Shown: piece after piece, positions 24,236 through 31,633 of the stretch
Numbering within the stretch: the stretch's first letter is position 1
Layout of the letters: each line of letters opens with the position of its first letter
Source of the DNA: an uncultured Clostridia bacterium
Lineage (GTDB): Bacteria; Bacillota; Clostridia; Oscillospirales; Ruminococcaceae
DNA length: 34,245 nucleotides
Assembly (NCBI GenBank): GCA_945876435.1
Contig: CAMCOD010000017.1
Span: 1-34,245, forward strand
Reading direction: 5' to 3'
Position numbers and translations under genes: made by a program
Notes under the pieces: generated by a model
Seen by the model: the letters and a program-made list of their open reading frames with translations, nothing else
Told to the model about the DNA's origin: nothing
Databases searched by the model: none

Positions 24236-25540
24236 TTAGTTTTTCAGCTTCATGGGCAGACCAACAATATCCTTCCACGCCTGATCCAAGGGACGGATAA
24301 TCTGCGGGCCGATTTTGGAGATAAAGACCAGATGAGATTCTTCCTTGGGTTCGCAGGGTTTATAATCAATTTTTTTGCCCACCACATCGATCTGCTGCCA
24401 GCCGTCATCCAACTGGAAGAAGCCCTTGATCCGGTAAGCGGACGGCAGCATTTTCCGCAGAAATTCCTCCACTTTTGCTTTCGGGGCCACACCGTCAAAG
24501 TTAAGAGACAGGGTTTTCGGCTTGGTATCCACGGAATTGGTGCTGGCTTCGGCCTTCGCCCACTGTTTTTCCATCAGATTCTGCTCCAGGAAGGTGGTGC
24601 CGATATCACCGTAAGTGGTGGTGTCAATATCACAGAGCGGATTATACTTTCGCACGGTTTCGATCACCTGAGCAAGCTGCTCTTCGGAAACCAGGTCCAC
24701 CTTGTTGATCACTGCCCGGTGGCAGTGTTTCAGCTGGCGGTCAACGGTGATCTCATCGGCAATCTGCTCCATGAAATTCACCGCATCCACCAAACAGATC
24801 ACGCCGCTCATTTCATACACATCGCCGGCCAGAACTTTTACCCCCTCCAGAATCTCGTCGATATTGGATGGGTCAGCCAAACCGGAGCTTTCTACAAAGA
24901 GATATTCGATGTCCTGCTTGCTCATTTCCGCCAGAGCCTGGGCAAACTTAAGCCGCAGGCAGGTGCAGAAAATAGAGCCTCGGGTCAATTCGGTCATCAC
25001 CAAACCATCCCGTTTCAGGATCTCGCTGTCCACGTCAATGCGGCCGAACTCATTCTGTAAAATACCCACTTTGTGACCCTGTAAATTATCCAGGATCTTC
25101 AGCAGCATAGACGTTTTGCCGGAGCCTAAAAAGCCTGTGAGCACATACAGTTTGATTTTTTTTCCTGTTTCCATTGTCGTTTCCTCCTGTTTCTTACAAA
25201 TACACTGGGACTTTTCCCAGTCGGTTCTTGATTTTCCGCAAAGCACGCATTGATTCTGAGCCAAACCCTCAATTAAACGGGTAAAATATTGTTCGGCCGC
25301 CTCAAGCGCCTCCTGATTCAAAGAATAATAGCTCCACTTTCCCTCTTTCCTCACCTTCACCAGACCCGCTCCGGTCAGGGTTTTCATGTGGTAGGAAAGG
25401 GTTGGCTGTGTGATCTGAAATTTCTCCAGAATCTTGCAGGCACACAGCTCGCCCATGGTCAGCATCTCTAAAATACGAAGACGCGTCTCATCGCTCAGCG
25501 CCTGAAAACATTTTGCCTGTATTTTGTCGTTCAATTCCAT
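24236..25540 (-). CDS. ArsR repressor fused to COG0523 (CobW-like) GTPase
   Basis: 434 residues with two domains. Residues 1-95 are an ArsR winged helix: ALSDETRLRILEML, then ELCAC (Cys33, Cys35; the ELCVC-type thiol site of arsenic sensors) and TQPTLSYHMKTL recognition helix. A cysteine-rich linker (Cys98, Cys101, Cys113, Cys115) joins to a COG0523 GTPase from about 128: Walker A GFLGSGKT (136-143), the metal-binding GSIFCTCLRL variant, ESSGLADP, NKVDL, and a CobW C-terminal domain. COG0523 proteins are GTP-driven metallochaperones. An internal ATG at 25174 (residue 123) has a perfect AGGAGG 8 bases upstream, so a separate GTPase may also be made. The full-length start at 25540 follows AGGAGAGG. 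Confidence 0.9.
   Translation of the reverse strand: MELNDKIQAKCFQALSDETRLRILEMLTMGELCACKILEKFQITQPTLSYHMKTLTGAGLVKVRKEGKWSYYSLNQEALEAAEQYFTRLIEGLAQNQCVLCGKSRTDWEKSQCICKKQEETTMETGKKIKLYVLTGFLGSGKTSMLLKILDNLQGHKVGILQNEFGRIDVDSEILKRDGLVMTELTRGSIFCTCLRLKFAQALAEMSKQDIEYLFVESSGLADPSNIDEILEGVKVLAGDVYEMSGVICLVDAVNFMEQIADEITVDRQLKHCHRAVINKVDLVSEEQLAQVIETVRKYNPLCDIDTTTYGDIGTTFLEQNLMEKQWAKAEASTNSVDTKPKTLSLNFDGVAPKAKVEEFLRKMLPSAYRIKGFFQLDDGWQQIDVVGKKIDYKPCEPKEESHLVFISKIGPQIIRPLDQAWKDIVGLPMKLKN
25172..25188 (-). promoter_or_regulatory. Internal Shine-Dalgarno and start at the ArsR/GTPase junction
   Basis: On the minus strand AGGAGG (25188-25183) lies 8 bases before ATG (25174-25172), in frame with the fusion, exactly where the COG0523 domain begins. 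It suggests the fusion arose from two adjacent genes and that the GTPase can be initiated independently. Confidence 0.65.
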
Positions 25541-25570
25541 TCTTTCACCTCTCCTTTTTGCGTCTGGTAA

Positions 25571-25594
25571 TCAAATAGAAATTTTTCTATTTGA
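25571..25594. promoter_or_regulatory. Palindromic operator of the ArsR operon
   Basis: A perfect 11-bp inverted repeat (TCAAATAGAAA, 2-base centre, and its complement) directly abuts the -10 element on the downstream side. Position and symmetry are those of an ArsR-family operator, where bound repressor blocks transcription start. Confidence 0.75.
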
Positions 25595-25623
25595 ATCATA
25601 GCATACGCATAGAAAAATATCAA
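25595..25623 (-). promoter_or_regulatory. Promoter of the ArsR-COG0523 operon
   Basis: On the minus strand TTGATA (25623-25618), a 17-base spacer, and TATGAT (25600-25595). Confidence 0.8.
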
Positions 25624-25643
25624 TATATTTCTCAAAGGAAAAA

Positions 25644-25665
25644 ACAACCGTTTTTATACGGCTGT
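25644..25665 (-). terminator. Terminator of mfd
   Basis: On the minus strand the ACAGCCGT/ACGGTTGT stem (one G-U pair) has a 6-base loop, followed by TTTTTT. Confidence 0.8.
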
Positions 25666-25672
25666 CTTTTCT

Positions 25673-28600
25673 TTAATTCTCCTCTTTCTTTCTGTCTTTG
25701 TCCATGGTTTCCAGGGCAACACGCATGGCATCAATGGGTTGTTCCCCTTTGAGCACACGAACAGCCAGGTAAGGCTCCTTGCCCACATTGACCATGACTC
25801 TGCCTTTCAACTCGGCGGCCAGACGGCTGGCCAATTCTAGGTCGAATTTTTCCTGAAGGAAAATCAGACTGTCGCCCTTCTGGGAGATCTTACTGATTCC
25901 CAGTCTTGCTGCCGTATTCCGCAGCAGGGAGACATCTACCAACCCCTCCACGGAGGCCGGCGGATCGCCGAAGCGGTCGATCAGCTCATCAAGAACATCC
26001 AAAGCATCCTCTTTCGTCTCAATAGAGGCAATTTTCTTGTAAATATCGATTCGCTGGGACAGATCGCCGATATAATCTTCCGGAATGTGGGCGCCAATGC
26101 GGATATCGATCTGACACTCCTCCGCTTTATACGGAACCTCTTTGCCTTGTCCGGCGGCGATTGCTTCCGACAGCAGCTTCATATACAGCTCATAGCCTAC
26201 AGCCTCCATGTGACCATGCTGTTGAGCGCCTAAAATATTGCCCGCGCCGCGAATCTGCAAATCCCGCATAGCAATGCGGAAACCGGAGCCAAAGGTGGTA
26301 AACTCCCGGATCGCGGAAAGCCGCTTGGTAGCCAGTTCATTGAGGGCTTTGCCCGGCTTCACGGTCAAATAGGCGAAGGCCCGCCGGCTGGAACGGCCGA
26401 CACGTCCCCGGATCTGGTACAACTGCGACAGGCCGAGGCGATCCGCGTCCTCAATGATCAGTGTGTTGCAGTTGCTCACATCAACACCGGTTTCGATAAT
26501 GGTTGTGCAGACCAGAACATCAATTTCATGTTCCAACATCCGCTTCCACACTTTGGATAGCTGCTCCTCGCTCATTTTGCCATGAGCATAGACTACCCTT
26601 GCCTCCGGCACATAATGCTGAATGATATTGGCACAGTGTTCGATGGTTTCTACCTTGTTGTACAGGTAGAACACCTGGCCGCCCCTCCGCAGCTCCTTGC
26701 GGATTGCCTGCGCCAAAATTCCCCAATCGTGTTCCAGCACATAAGTCTGCACCGGCTGGCGGTCCTGAGGAGCCTCATCAATGGTGGACATATCCCGGAT
26801 GCCGGACATCGCCATACTGAGCGTTCGGGGGATCGGCGTTGCGGACAAAGTCAGAACATCCACATTTTTCCGCATTTCCTTCAGTTTTTCCTTGTGAGCG
26901 ACGCCGAAACGCTGCTCTTCATCGATAATACACAGACCAAGGTCTTTAAACTTGACGCCGTTTTGCAGCAAACGATGGGTGCCAATGATAATATCAATCT
27001 GTCCCCGCTTCAATTCGGTGAGTACCTGCTCAGATTCCCGCTGGTTGCGGAAACGGGAAAGTAGATCGACCTTGATGGGGAAGCCCTCCATGCGGCTTTT
27101 GAAGGTTTGAAAATGCTGCCAGGCCAAAATGGTGGTGGGGACCAGCACCGCACACTGCTTGCCGTCCATTACGCACTTAAATGCCGCCCGAATTGCCACC
27201 TCTGTCTTGCCAAAGCCCACATCGCCGCAAAGTAGCCGATCCATAGGGGCTGATTTTTCCATATCATCCTTGATTTCCTGGACACAGCGCAGCTGGTCGT
27301 CGGTTTCTTCGTAAGGAAAACGACGCTCAAAGTCATGCTGCCACTCTGTATCCGGGCTGAAGGCATGGCCTTCCATGCTCATACGCTGGGCGTACAGGCG
27401 GATCAGTTCGTCCGCCATATCTTTGACCTCTTTTTTTACCCTTGCGCGGGTTTTTTGCCATTCACCGGAGTTCAGCTTGTTCAGCTTGACAATGCCTTCC
27501 TCGCCTCCGCTGATGTATTTGGTGACCAGATCAAGCTGCGTTACCGGCACAAAGAGCATGTCGGTCCCAGCATAACGGATCTGGATATAATCTTTGATAA
27601 CACCATGAATTTCCCTTTTGACAACGCCTTCAAAAATACCGATGCCGTGGGAAACATGAACCACATAATCCCCGATATTCAGGTCGGAAATCTGCTTGAT
27701 ATTGGACTTTTTCTTTGGTTTTCGCTGTTTGCTCTGTCCGCTTTTTCCCTGACTGAGAATCGCCAGACGAAGCTTGGGGTACTCGATCCCGCAGGAAATG
27801 CTGTTTTCCAGCACATAGATCTTTTCCGGAACCAGCTGCGGCACATCCTCCACCAAAACAGCATTGAAACCGTCATTGTTCAGGTCGGCTGTTAACGCTT
27901 CTGCCGACCGGCGCGTTCCTGCAAAAAGCACACAGCAGTAACCATCCCGGCAATAGTCGCTGATGTCTTCCTTCAAAACCTCATATTCTCCGCTCCATGC
28001 CGCTATTTGAGAGGCGGAAAGCAGCAGGCTTTCTTTAACCGGCACTTCGCTGACCAGACGGGTAAAGTTGTCCATCAGGATGCCATTGTGACTGCAGAGG
28101 GAACGGCACAGGCTGACAAAGTCCTCGTAAAAAATGCTGCACTCCTTAAAGAGAATACCTTCCTCCAAAAGCTGCCGCACGTCCTCATGGTGCTGATCCA
28201 AAACATTTTTCAGCCGCTCTTTACAGCTGATCGGTTCGCAGAGAACCGCGACCGCCTGAGGCATATAGTCAAAGATGGTTGCCGGCTGGGGATAAAGCAA
28301 GGGCAGATAGCGGTCAACACTCACCGGATTAAGACCATCCTCCAAACGGCGGATGTCCTGCTCCAGCTTCTCCTTGACCCGGATCCCGGTTTTTCCCTTC
28401 TGGTTTTCCTGCGCCTTCAGCAGCAATTTTTTCAAGGATTCATGGGAATCAAAGAGAACCTCTCTGGCCGGAGGAATGATCACTTCCTCCATAGGTTCTT
28501 CCCGGCGCTGGGTATCAACTTTGAAGCTGTTGATAGAATCCACATCCTCATCCCAAAATTCGATTCGGACTGGATTTTCATAGTTTGGTGGGAAAATATC

Positions 28601-29140
28601 CAAAATACCACCCCGGCAGGCAAACTGACAGGTGCCTTCGATCTGTTCCCGGCGTTCATAACCCATAGCCACCAGCGATGCCAGCAGGCTGTCCAACTGA
28701 TAACTGCCGGAAAGGTTTATGGTCAACTCCCGGCTGCGAAGCTTATCCGGCGGCAGGGTCAGCTGGCTCACTGCCTCTACAGAAGCAGCAACAATGCAGG
28801 GCTGTCCATCCAGCAGCCGGCTGAGAACATTCAGCCTCTGATGCTCATATTCTGCGGACGCGCCGTCCATACCCAGCAAAACGAAGTCCCGGGAAGGATA
28901 ATACAGCACCGGAACAGAGCTGAGAACCTCCATATCCTTGGCCATCCGCAGGGCTGTGCTTTCATCCTGGGTAATAACCAGGACCGGACGCTCCAAACTG
29001 GCGGCCAGGGAAGCGGAAAAATGGCTTTTATGTCCTTCAGCCAAGCCGGACATGGACACTGGTGTCCGGTTGTCCTTCACCGCCTGCAGCAGCTGCCGGT
29101 AAACCGGATGCTGTTCCAGAAGCTGCGGAAATTGTTTCAT
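25673..29140 (-). CDS. mfd: Transcription-repair coupling factor
   Basis: 1155 residues, the normal length. The UvrB-like N-terminal module (SGLAEGHKSHFSASLAASLE; FACRGGILDIFPPNYENPVR) is followed by the RNA polymerase-interacting CarD-like domain (IGDYVVHVSHGIGIFEGV), then the RecG-like translocase with Walker A GDVGFGKT (639-646), IDEEQRFGV and LTLSATPIPRTL, and a C-terminal autoinhibitory domain. Mfd removes stalled RNA polymerase at DNA lesions and recruits UvrA. ATG 29140 has GGAGG upstream. It is the last gene of a glmU-pth-mfd run. Confidence 0.97.
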   Translation of the reverse strand: MKQFPQLLEQHPVYRQLLQAVKDNRTPVSMSGLAEGHKSHFSASLAASLERPVLVITQDESTALRMAKDMEVLSSVPVLYYPSRDFVLLGMDGASAEYEHQRLNVLSRLLDGQPCIVAASVEAVSQLTLPPDKLRSRELTINLSGSYQLDSLLASLVAMGYERREQIEGTCQFACRGGILDIFPPNYENPVRIEFWDEDVDSINSFKVDTQRREEPMEEVIIPPAREVLFDSHESLKKLLLKAQENQKGKTGIRVKEKLEQDIRRLEDGLNPVSVDRYLPLLYPQPATIFDYMPQAVAVLCEPISCKERLKNVLDQHHEDVRQLLEEGILFKECSIFYEDFVSLCRSLCSHNGILMDNFTRLVSEVPVKESLLLSASQIAAWSGEYEVLKEDISDYCRDGYCCVLFAGTRRSAEALTADLNNDGFNAVLVEDVPQLVPEKIYVLENSISCGIEYPKLRLAILSQGKSGQSKQRKPKKKSNIKQISDLNIGDYVVHVSHGIGIFEGVVKREIHGVIKDYIQIRYAGTDMLFVPVTQLDLVTKYISGGEEGIVKLNKLNSGEWQKTRARVKKEVKDMADELIRLYAQRMSMEGHAFSPDTEWQHDFERRFPYEETDDQLRCVQEIKDDMEKSAPMDRLLCGDVGFGKTEVAIRAAFKCVMDGKQCAVLVPTTILAWQHFQTFKSRMEGFPIKVDLLSRFRNQRESEQVLTELKRGQIDIIIGTHRLLQNGVKFKDLGLCIIDEEQRFGVAHKEKLKEMRKNVDVLTLSATPIPRTLSMAMSGIRDMSTIDEAPQDRQPVQTYVLEHDWGILAQAIRKELRRGGQVFYLYNKVETIEHCANIIQHYVPEARVVYAHGKMSEEQLSKVWKRMLEHEIDVLVCTTIIETGVDVSNCNTLIIEDADRLGLSQLYQIRGRVGRSSRRAFAYLTVKPGKALNELATKRLSAIREFTTFGSGFRIAMRDLQIRGAGNILGAQQHGHMEAVGYELYMKLLSEAIAAGQGKEVPYKAEECQIDIRIGAHIPEDYIGDLSQRIDIYKKIASIETKEDALDVLDELIDRFGDPPASVEGLVDVSLLRNTAARLGISKISQKGDSLIFLQEKFDLELASRLAAELKGRVMVNVGKEPYLAVRVLKGEQPIDAMRVALETMDKDRKKEEN

Positions 29141-29192
29141 TTTCTCCCCCTCCTTCCATAGGTTTTTGCTATTTTATGTGCGATTTATTTCT

Positions 29193-29816
29193 TTAAGAAT
29201 TGAATTGATTCATAGCCTTATCCAGCTGACCGTCCAAGAACAGCTTTACACTCTCCCAGCTTTGATCAAAAACCGGAGACAGGGCCTTGCGCTCATCCTC
29301 AGTAAAGCGGCTGAGCACCCAATCTGCCAGATCATAGCCCGGATGAGGCTTTTTGCCCACGCCGATTTTTATCCGCGGGAAATTTTCGCTTCCGCAAAGC
29401 TGAATAATGCTCTTGATCCCGTTGTGACCGCCGTCGCTGCCCTTTCTGCGGATGCGCATCTTGCCCACATCCAGAGAAACATCATCAAAAATGACCAGTA
29501 CCTTTTCCGCAGGGATCTTGTAAAAGCTCATGGCCTCCTGCACAGCCTCTCCGGAATTGTTCATATAGGTCTGAGGCTTCAGCAGCAGCACACGCTTGCC
29601 GCCGATCTGCCCCACACCGCTGAGAGCCTTGTACTTCATCCGGTCAACGGCGATGCCGGACTTCTCTCCAATCCGATCAATGGCCAAGAAACCGGCGTTA
29701 TGACGGGTATGCAAATATTTGGACTCCGGATTGCCCAAACCAACGATTAGATATTCCACCGGGCCGGACGAAGTCTGCGGATAAAGTTTCTGCTTCAGCA
29801 GATCAAACATATCCAT
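29193..29816 (-). CDS. pth: Peptidyl-tRNA hydrolase
   Basis: 207 residues. Motifs are VGLGNPESKYLHTRHNAGF (catalytic His39 in TRHNAGF; Asn29 in GLGNP), LLLKPQTYMNNSGEAV, VIFDDVSLDVGKMRIRRKGS and GGHNGIKSI. It releases peptides from tRNAs dropped by stalled ribosomes. The start at ATG 29816 has GGAGG 7 bases upstream and gives an N-terminal extension of about 20 residues (MDMFDLLKQKLYPQTSSGPV) relative to the usual form. This extension is unusual but seems genuine, since no closer start exists before the fold. It lies 52 bases before mfd. Confidence 0.95.
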   Translation of the reverse strand: MDMFDLLKQKLYPQTSSGPVEYLIVGLGNPESKYLHTRHNAGFLAIDRIGEKSGIAVDRMKYKALSGVGQIGGKRVLLLKPQTYMNNSGEAVQEAMSFYKIPAEKVLVIFDDVSLDVGKMRIRRKGSDGGHNGIKSIIQLCGSENFPRIKIGVGKKPHPGYDLADWVLSRFTEDERKALSPVFDQSWESVKLFLDGQLDKAMNQFNS

Positions 29817-29871
29817 TGCTTTTCCTCCATTTTTACTGCCTTTACAGCAGGAGATTTTTCTATTTTTTAAT

Positions 29872-29910
29872 AACAGGAAAGGGCGGGATAGAACTTCTAC
29901 CCCACCTGTT
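29872..29910 (-). other. Hairpin between glmU and pth
   Basis: On the minus strand GGGGTAG pairs with CTATCCC (one G-U) inside an outer AACAGG/CCTGTT pairing. No U-run follows, so it is not an obvious terminator. It could be an mRNA processing or stability element. Confidence 0.4.
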
Positions 29911-29951
29911 CGCTGCATATTCTGTTACAGGCCAAGCTTTGGCAGGGTCTG

Positions 29952-31187
29952 TTATTTTTTATATTTTGCCTTGTGGCGCTCCGCCCAACCCTCAATGTTG
30001 GTCTGACGGCTGCGGGCGATAGCAAGGGCGTTTTCCGGCACTTCATCCGTAATGGTGGAGCCGGCAGCTGTATAAGCCCCTTCCTTCACGGTCACCGGAG
30101 CTACCAGGTTGGTATTGCAGCCGATAAAAGCGTTATCGCCCACGGTGCAGCGAGCCTTGGTGTAGCCATTGTAGTTGACGCAGACAACGCCGCAGCCTAC
30201 GTTGACATGGGAACCGAAGTCGGAATCTCCCACATAGGTCAGATGGGCAACGCTGGTGGCTTCACCCAGGGTAGAATTTTTGATCTCCACAAAGTTCCCG
30301 ACCTTCACCCGATCCGCCAATACGGAATTTGGACGCAGGTGGCTGTTTGGACCCAAGCGGACCCCGCTGCCCACTTTGCTTTTTTCAATCAGGCAGGAGT
30401 GGATGGTGGTACCGTCCCCGATACTGCTGTCCTCAATGACCGTATTGGGACCGATCTGGCAGCATTCACCGATGGTGACCGCACCCTTCAGTTGGGTACC
30501 GCTGTGGATCACGGTATCCGCTCCGATTTTCGCCTTTGGCGAGATCAAAACCCCATCCAGGCTGGTAAAGCTGACTCCCTCTTCCATAAGCCGGTCAACA
30601 ATTTGCCCATTAGCCAGCTGGTTCAGTTCCAGCAGGTCTCTGCGGCTGGCAGCTTTCCGCAGTTGAATCGGATCCTTGACCGGGTATTCCATTACTTTAA
30701 AGTCATTATCCTCGGCTTCCTGCGCCATATTATACAGATCGACCTGTTCCCCGTGCTCCATGATCTTCAGGAAAGCCTCCCGGTCGATCCAGACAATACC
30801 GCAAGGCTTCTCTTCCTCTGTCAGGGCAGTCACTTGCACCTTGGTGTGCAGCCGATGCTCTTCCCAGGCCTTCTGAAGCAACTCTGAGCTTAACAGAGGG
30901 CGGTCACAAGGCAGTATCAGCACCTGACTGCCGTTTACTGCATCCACAAAAGAAGCGGAGTCGCTGGTGTAGCGGGCGATGCTGACCTCCTGGTTCTCCA
31001 AAAGTTGTTCCACTTCCGGACGTCCTCCGGTGAGGACACAAATATCCGGTATCCCCGCTTTGCGGCAGCAGTCCAGCGTCCAGTTCAGCAAAGGCTGAAA
31101 CAGGACTTCCGCCTTGGCGGCAGGAAATTTGGAGCGGAACGCGGAACCATCCCGGTCAGCCAGAATAACAGCAGAGTATTTTTTCAT
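29952..31187 (-). CDS. glmU: GlmU-like acetyltransferase with degenerate uridyltransferase domain
   Basis: 411 residues, about 45 shorter than typical GlmU. The left-handed beta-helix acetyltransferase half is intact: hexapeptide repeats from LISPKAKIGADTVIHSG, then KVGNFVEIKNSTLG, AHLTYVGDS (catalytic His), VNYNG, and APVTVKEGAYTAAGSTITDE. The N-terminal half keeps the fold but not the nucleotide site. The usual AAGxGTRMxS loop is ADRDGSAFRS, the GTGHA motif is missing, YGDxPL is LPCDRPL, and the VNNR metal-ligand segment reads ASRR. So glucosamine-1-phosphate acetylation is expected, while UDP-GlcNAc formation is doubtful. I placed the start at 31187 (GGAAG upstream); 31202 is possible. Confidence 0.85.
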   Translation of the reverse strand: MKKYSAVILADRDGSAFRSKFPAAKAEVLFQPLLNWTLDCCRKAGIPDICVLTGGRPEVEQLLENQEVSIARYTSDSASFVDAVNGSQVLILPCDRPLLSSELLQKAWEEHRLHTKVQVTALTEEEKPCGIVWIDREAFLKIMEHGEQVDLYNMAQEAEDNDFKVMEYPVKDPIQLRKAASRRDLLELNQLANGQIVDRLMEEGVSFTSLDGVLISPKAKIGADTVIHSGTQLKGAVTIGECCQIGPNTVIEDSSIGDGTTIHSCLIEKSKVGSGVRLGPNSHLRPNSVLADRVKVGNFVEIKNSTLGEATSVAHLTYVGDSDFGSHVNVGCGVVCVNYNGYTKARCTVGDNAFIGCNTNLVAPVTVKEGAYTAAGSTITDEVPENALAIARSRQTNIEGWAERHKAKYKK

Positions 31188-31252
31188 GCAAAACACTTCC
31201 ATTTCGAAGTAAAATTTAGCCGCATAAAGTTGTTGCTCGCTTTTGGGGTTTG

Positions 31253-31274
31253 AAAAAGCCTACAAAAAGCCTAC
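31253..31274. repeat. Perfect 11-bp tandem repeat
   Basis: AAAAAGCCTAC occurs twice head to tail (31253-31263 and 31264-31274). It would lie in the glmU leader. Function unknown. Confidence 0.8.
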
Positions 31275-31280
31275 TTTGAT

Positions 31281-31309
31281 ATTATTGCAAGTTTTCTTTT
31301 CCATTGCAA
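31281..31309 (-). promoter_or_regulatory. Candidate promoter of glmU
   Basis: On the minus strand TTGCAA (31309-31304), a 17-base spacer, then TGC-AATAAT (extended -10, hexamer at 31286-31281). The match is moderate. Confidence 0.45.
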
Positions 31310-31323
31310 GGGGAAACAGCAGG

Positions 31324-31369
31324 TTTTATTCGAAACTTTTGAAATATTTTTTCATTGGGACGAATAAAA
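31324..31369. repeat. 9-bp inverted repeat
   Basis: TTTTATTCG (31324-31332) and CGAATAAAA (31361-31369) form a perfect inverted repeat with 28 bases between, inside which TGAAA and TTTCA can also pair. It may be a regulator site or a small structured RNA. Confidence 0.4.
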
Positions 31370-31507
31370 ATTGCCTGTCTGTGTCATTTTGGCAAACGGA
31401 AACACACCTAAAAACTGAAGATTTCTATTTATTATGGGAAATCTGTCAAAATTTTAATAAAAAATAAGCAGATATTCTTAAACTTAAATTTATTTCCCTT
31501 TTTCCTA

Positions 31508-31535
31508 TGGATATTTTCCGGGATTATGGTATAAT
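31508..31535 (+). promoter_or_regulatory. Promoter of ppdK
   Basis: TGG-TATAAT (31527-31535) is a perfect extended -10; a weak TGGATA lies 16 bases upstream. The leader to the ATG is about 95 bases. Confidence 0.7.
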
Positions 31536-31583
31536 GACTTTGTAAGTTGGTTGAAACCAATAAAATTTCTTTGTATTATTTTT

Positions 31584-31616
31584 ACTTATTGTGTATTTTT
31601 CAAAAAAACAATAAGT
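31584..31616 (+). other. Leader hairpin before the ppdK ribosome binding site
   Basis: ACTTATTGT (31584-31592) and ACAATAAGT (31608-31616) form a 9-bp stem ending 4 bases before GGAGG (31621-31625). A 5' stem here may stabilise the transcript of this highly expressed gene. Confidence 0.5.
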
Positions 31617-31633
31617 TAATGGAGGTTATCATT

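Larger units (their letters stand above)
31188..31633. other. Divergent intergenic region of glmU and ppdK
   Basis: About 446 AT-rich bases with no protein-coding frame I would accept. It contains a candidate glmU promoter, a tandem repeat, an inverted repeat, an extended -10 promoter for ppdK and a leader hairpin, each listed separately. Confidence 0.6.

Noticed and set aside
28007-29161. 384-codon plus-strand frame
   Set aside because: Antisense to the 5' part of mfd.
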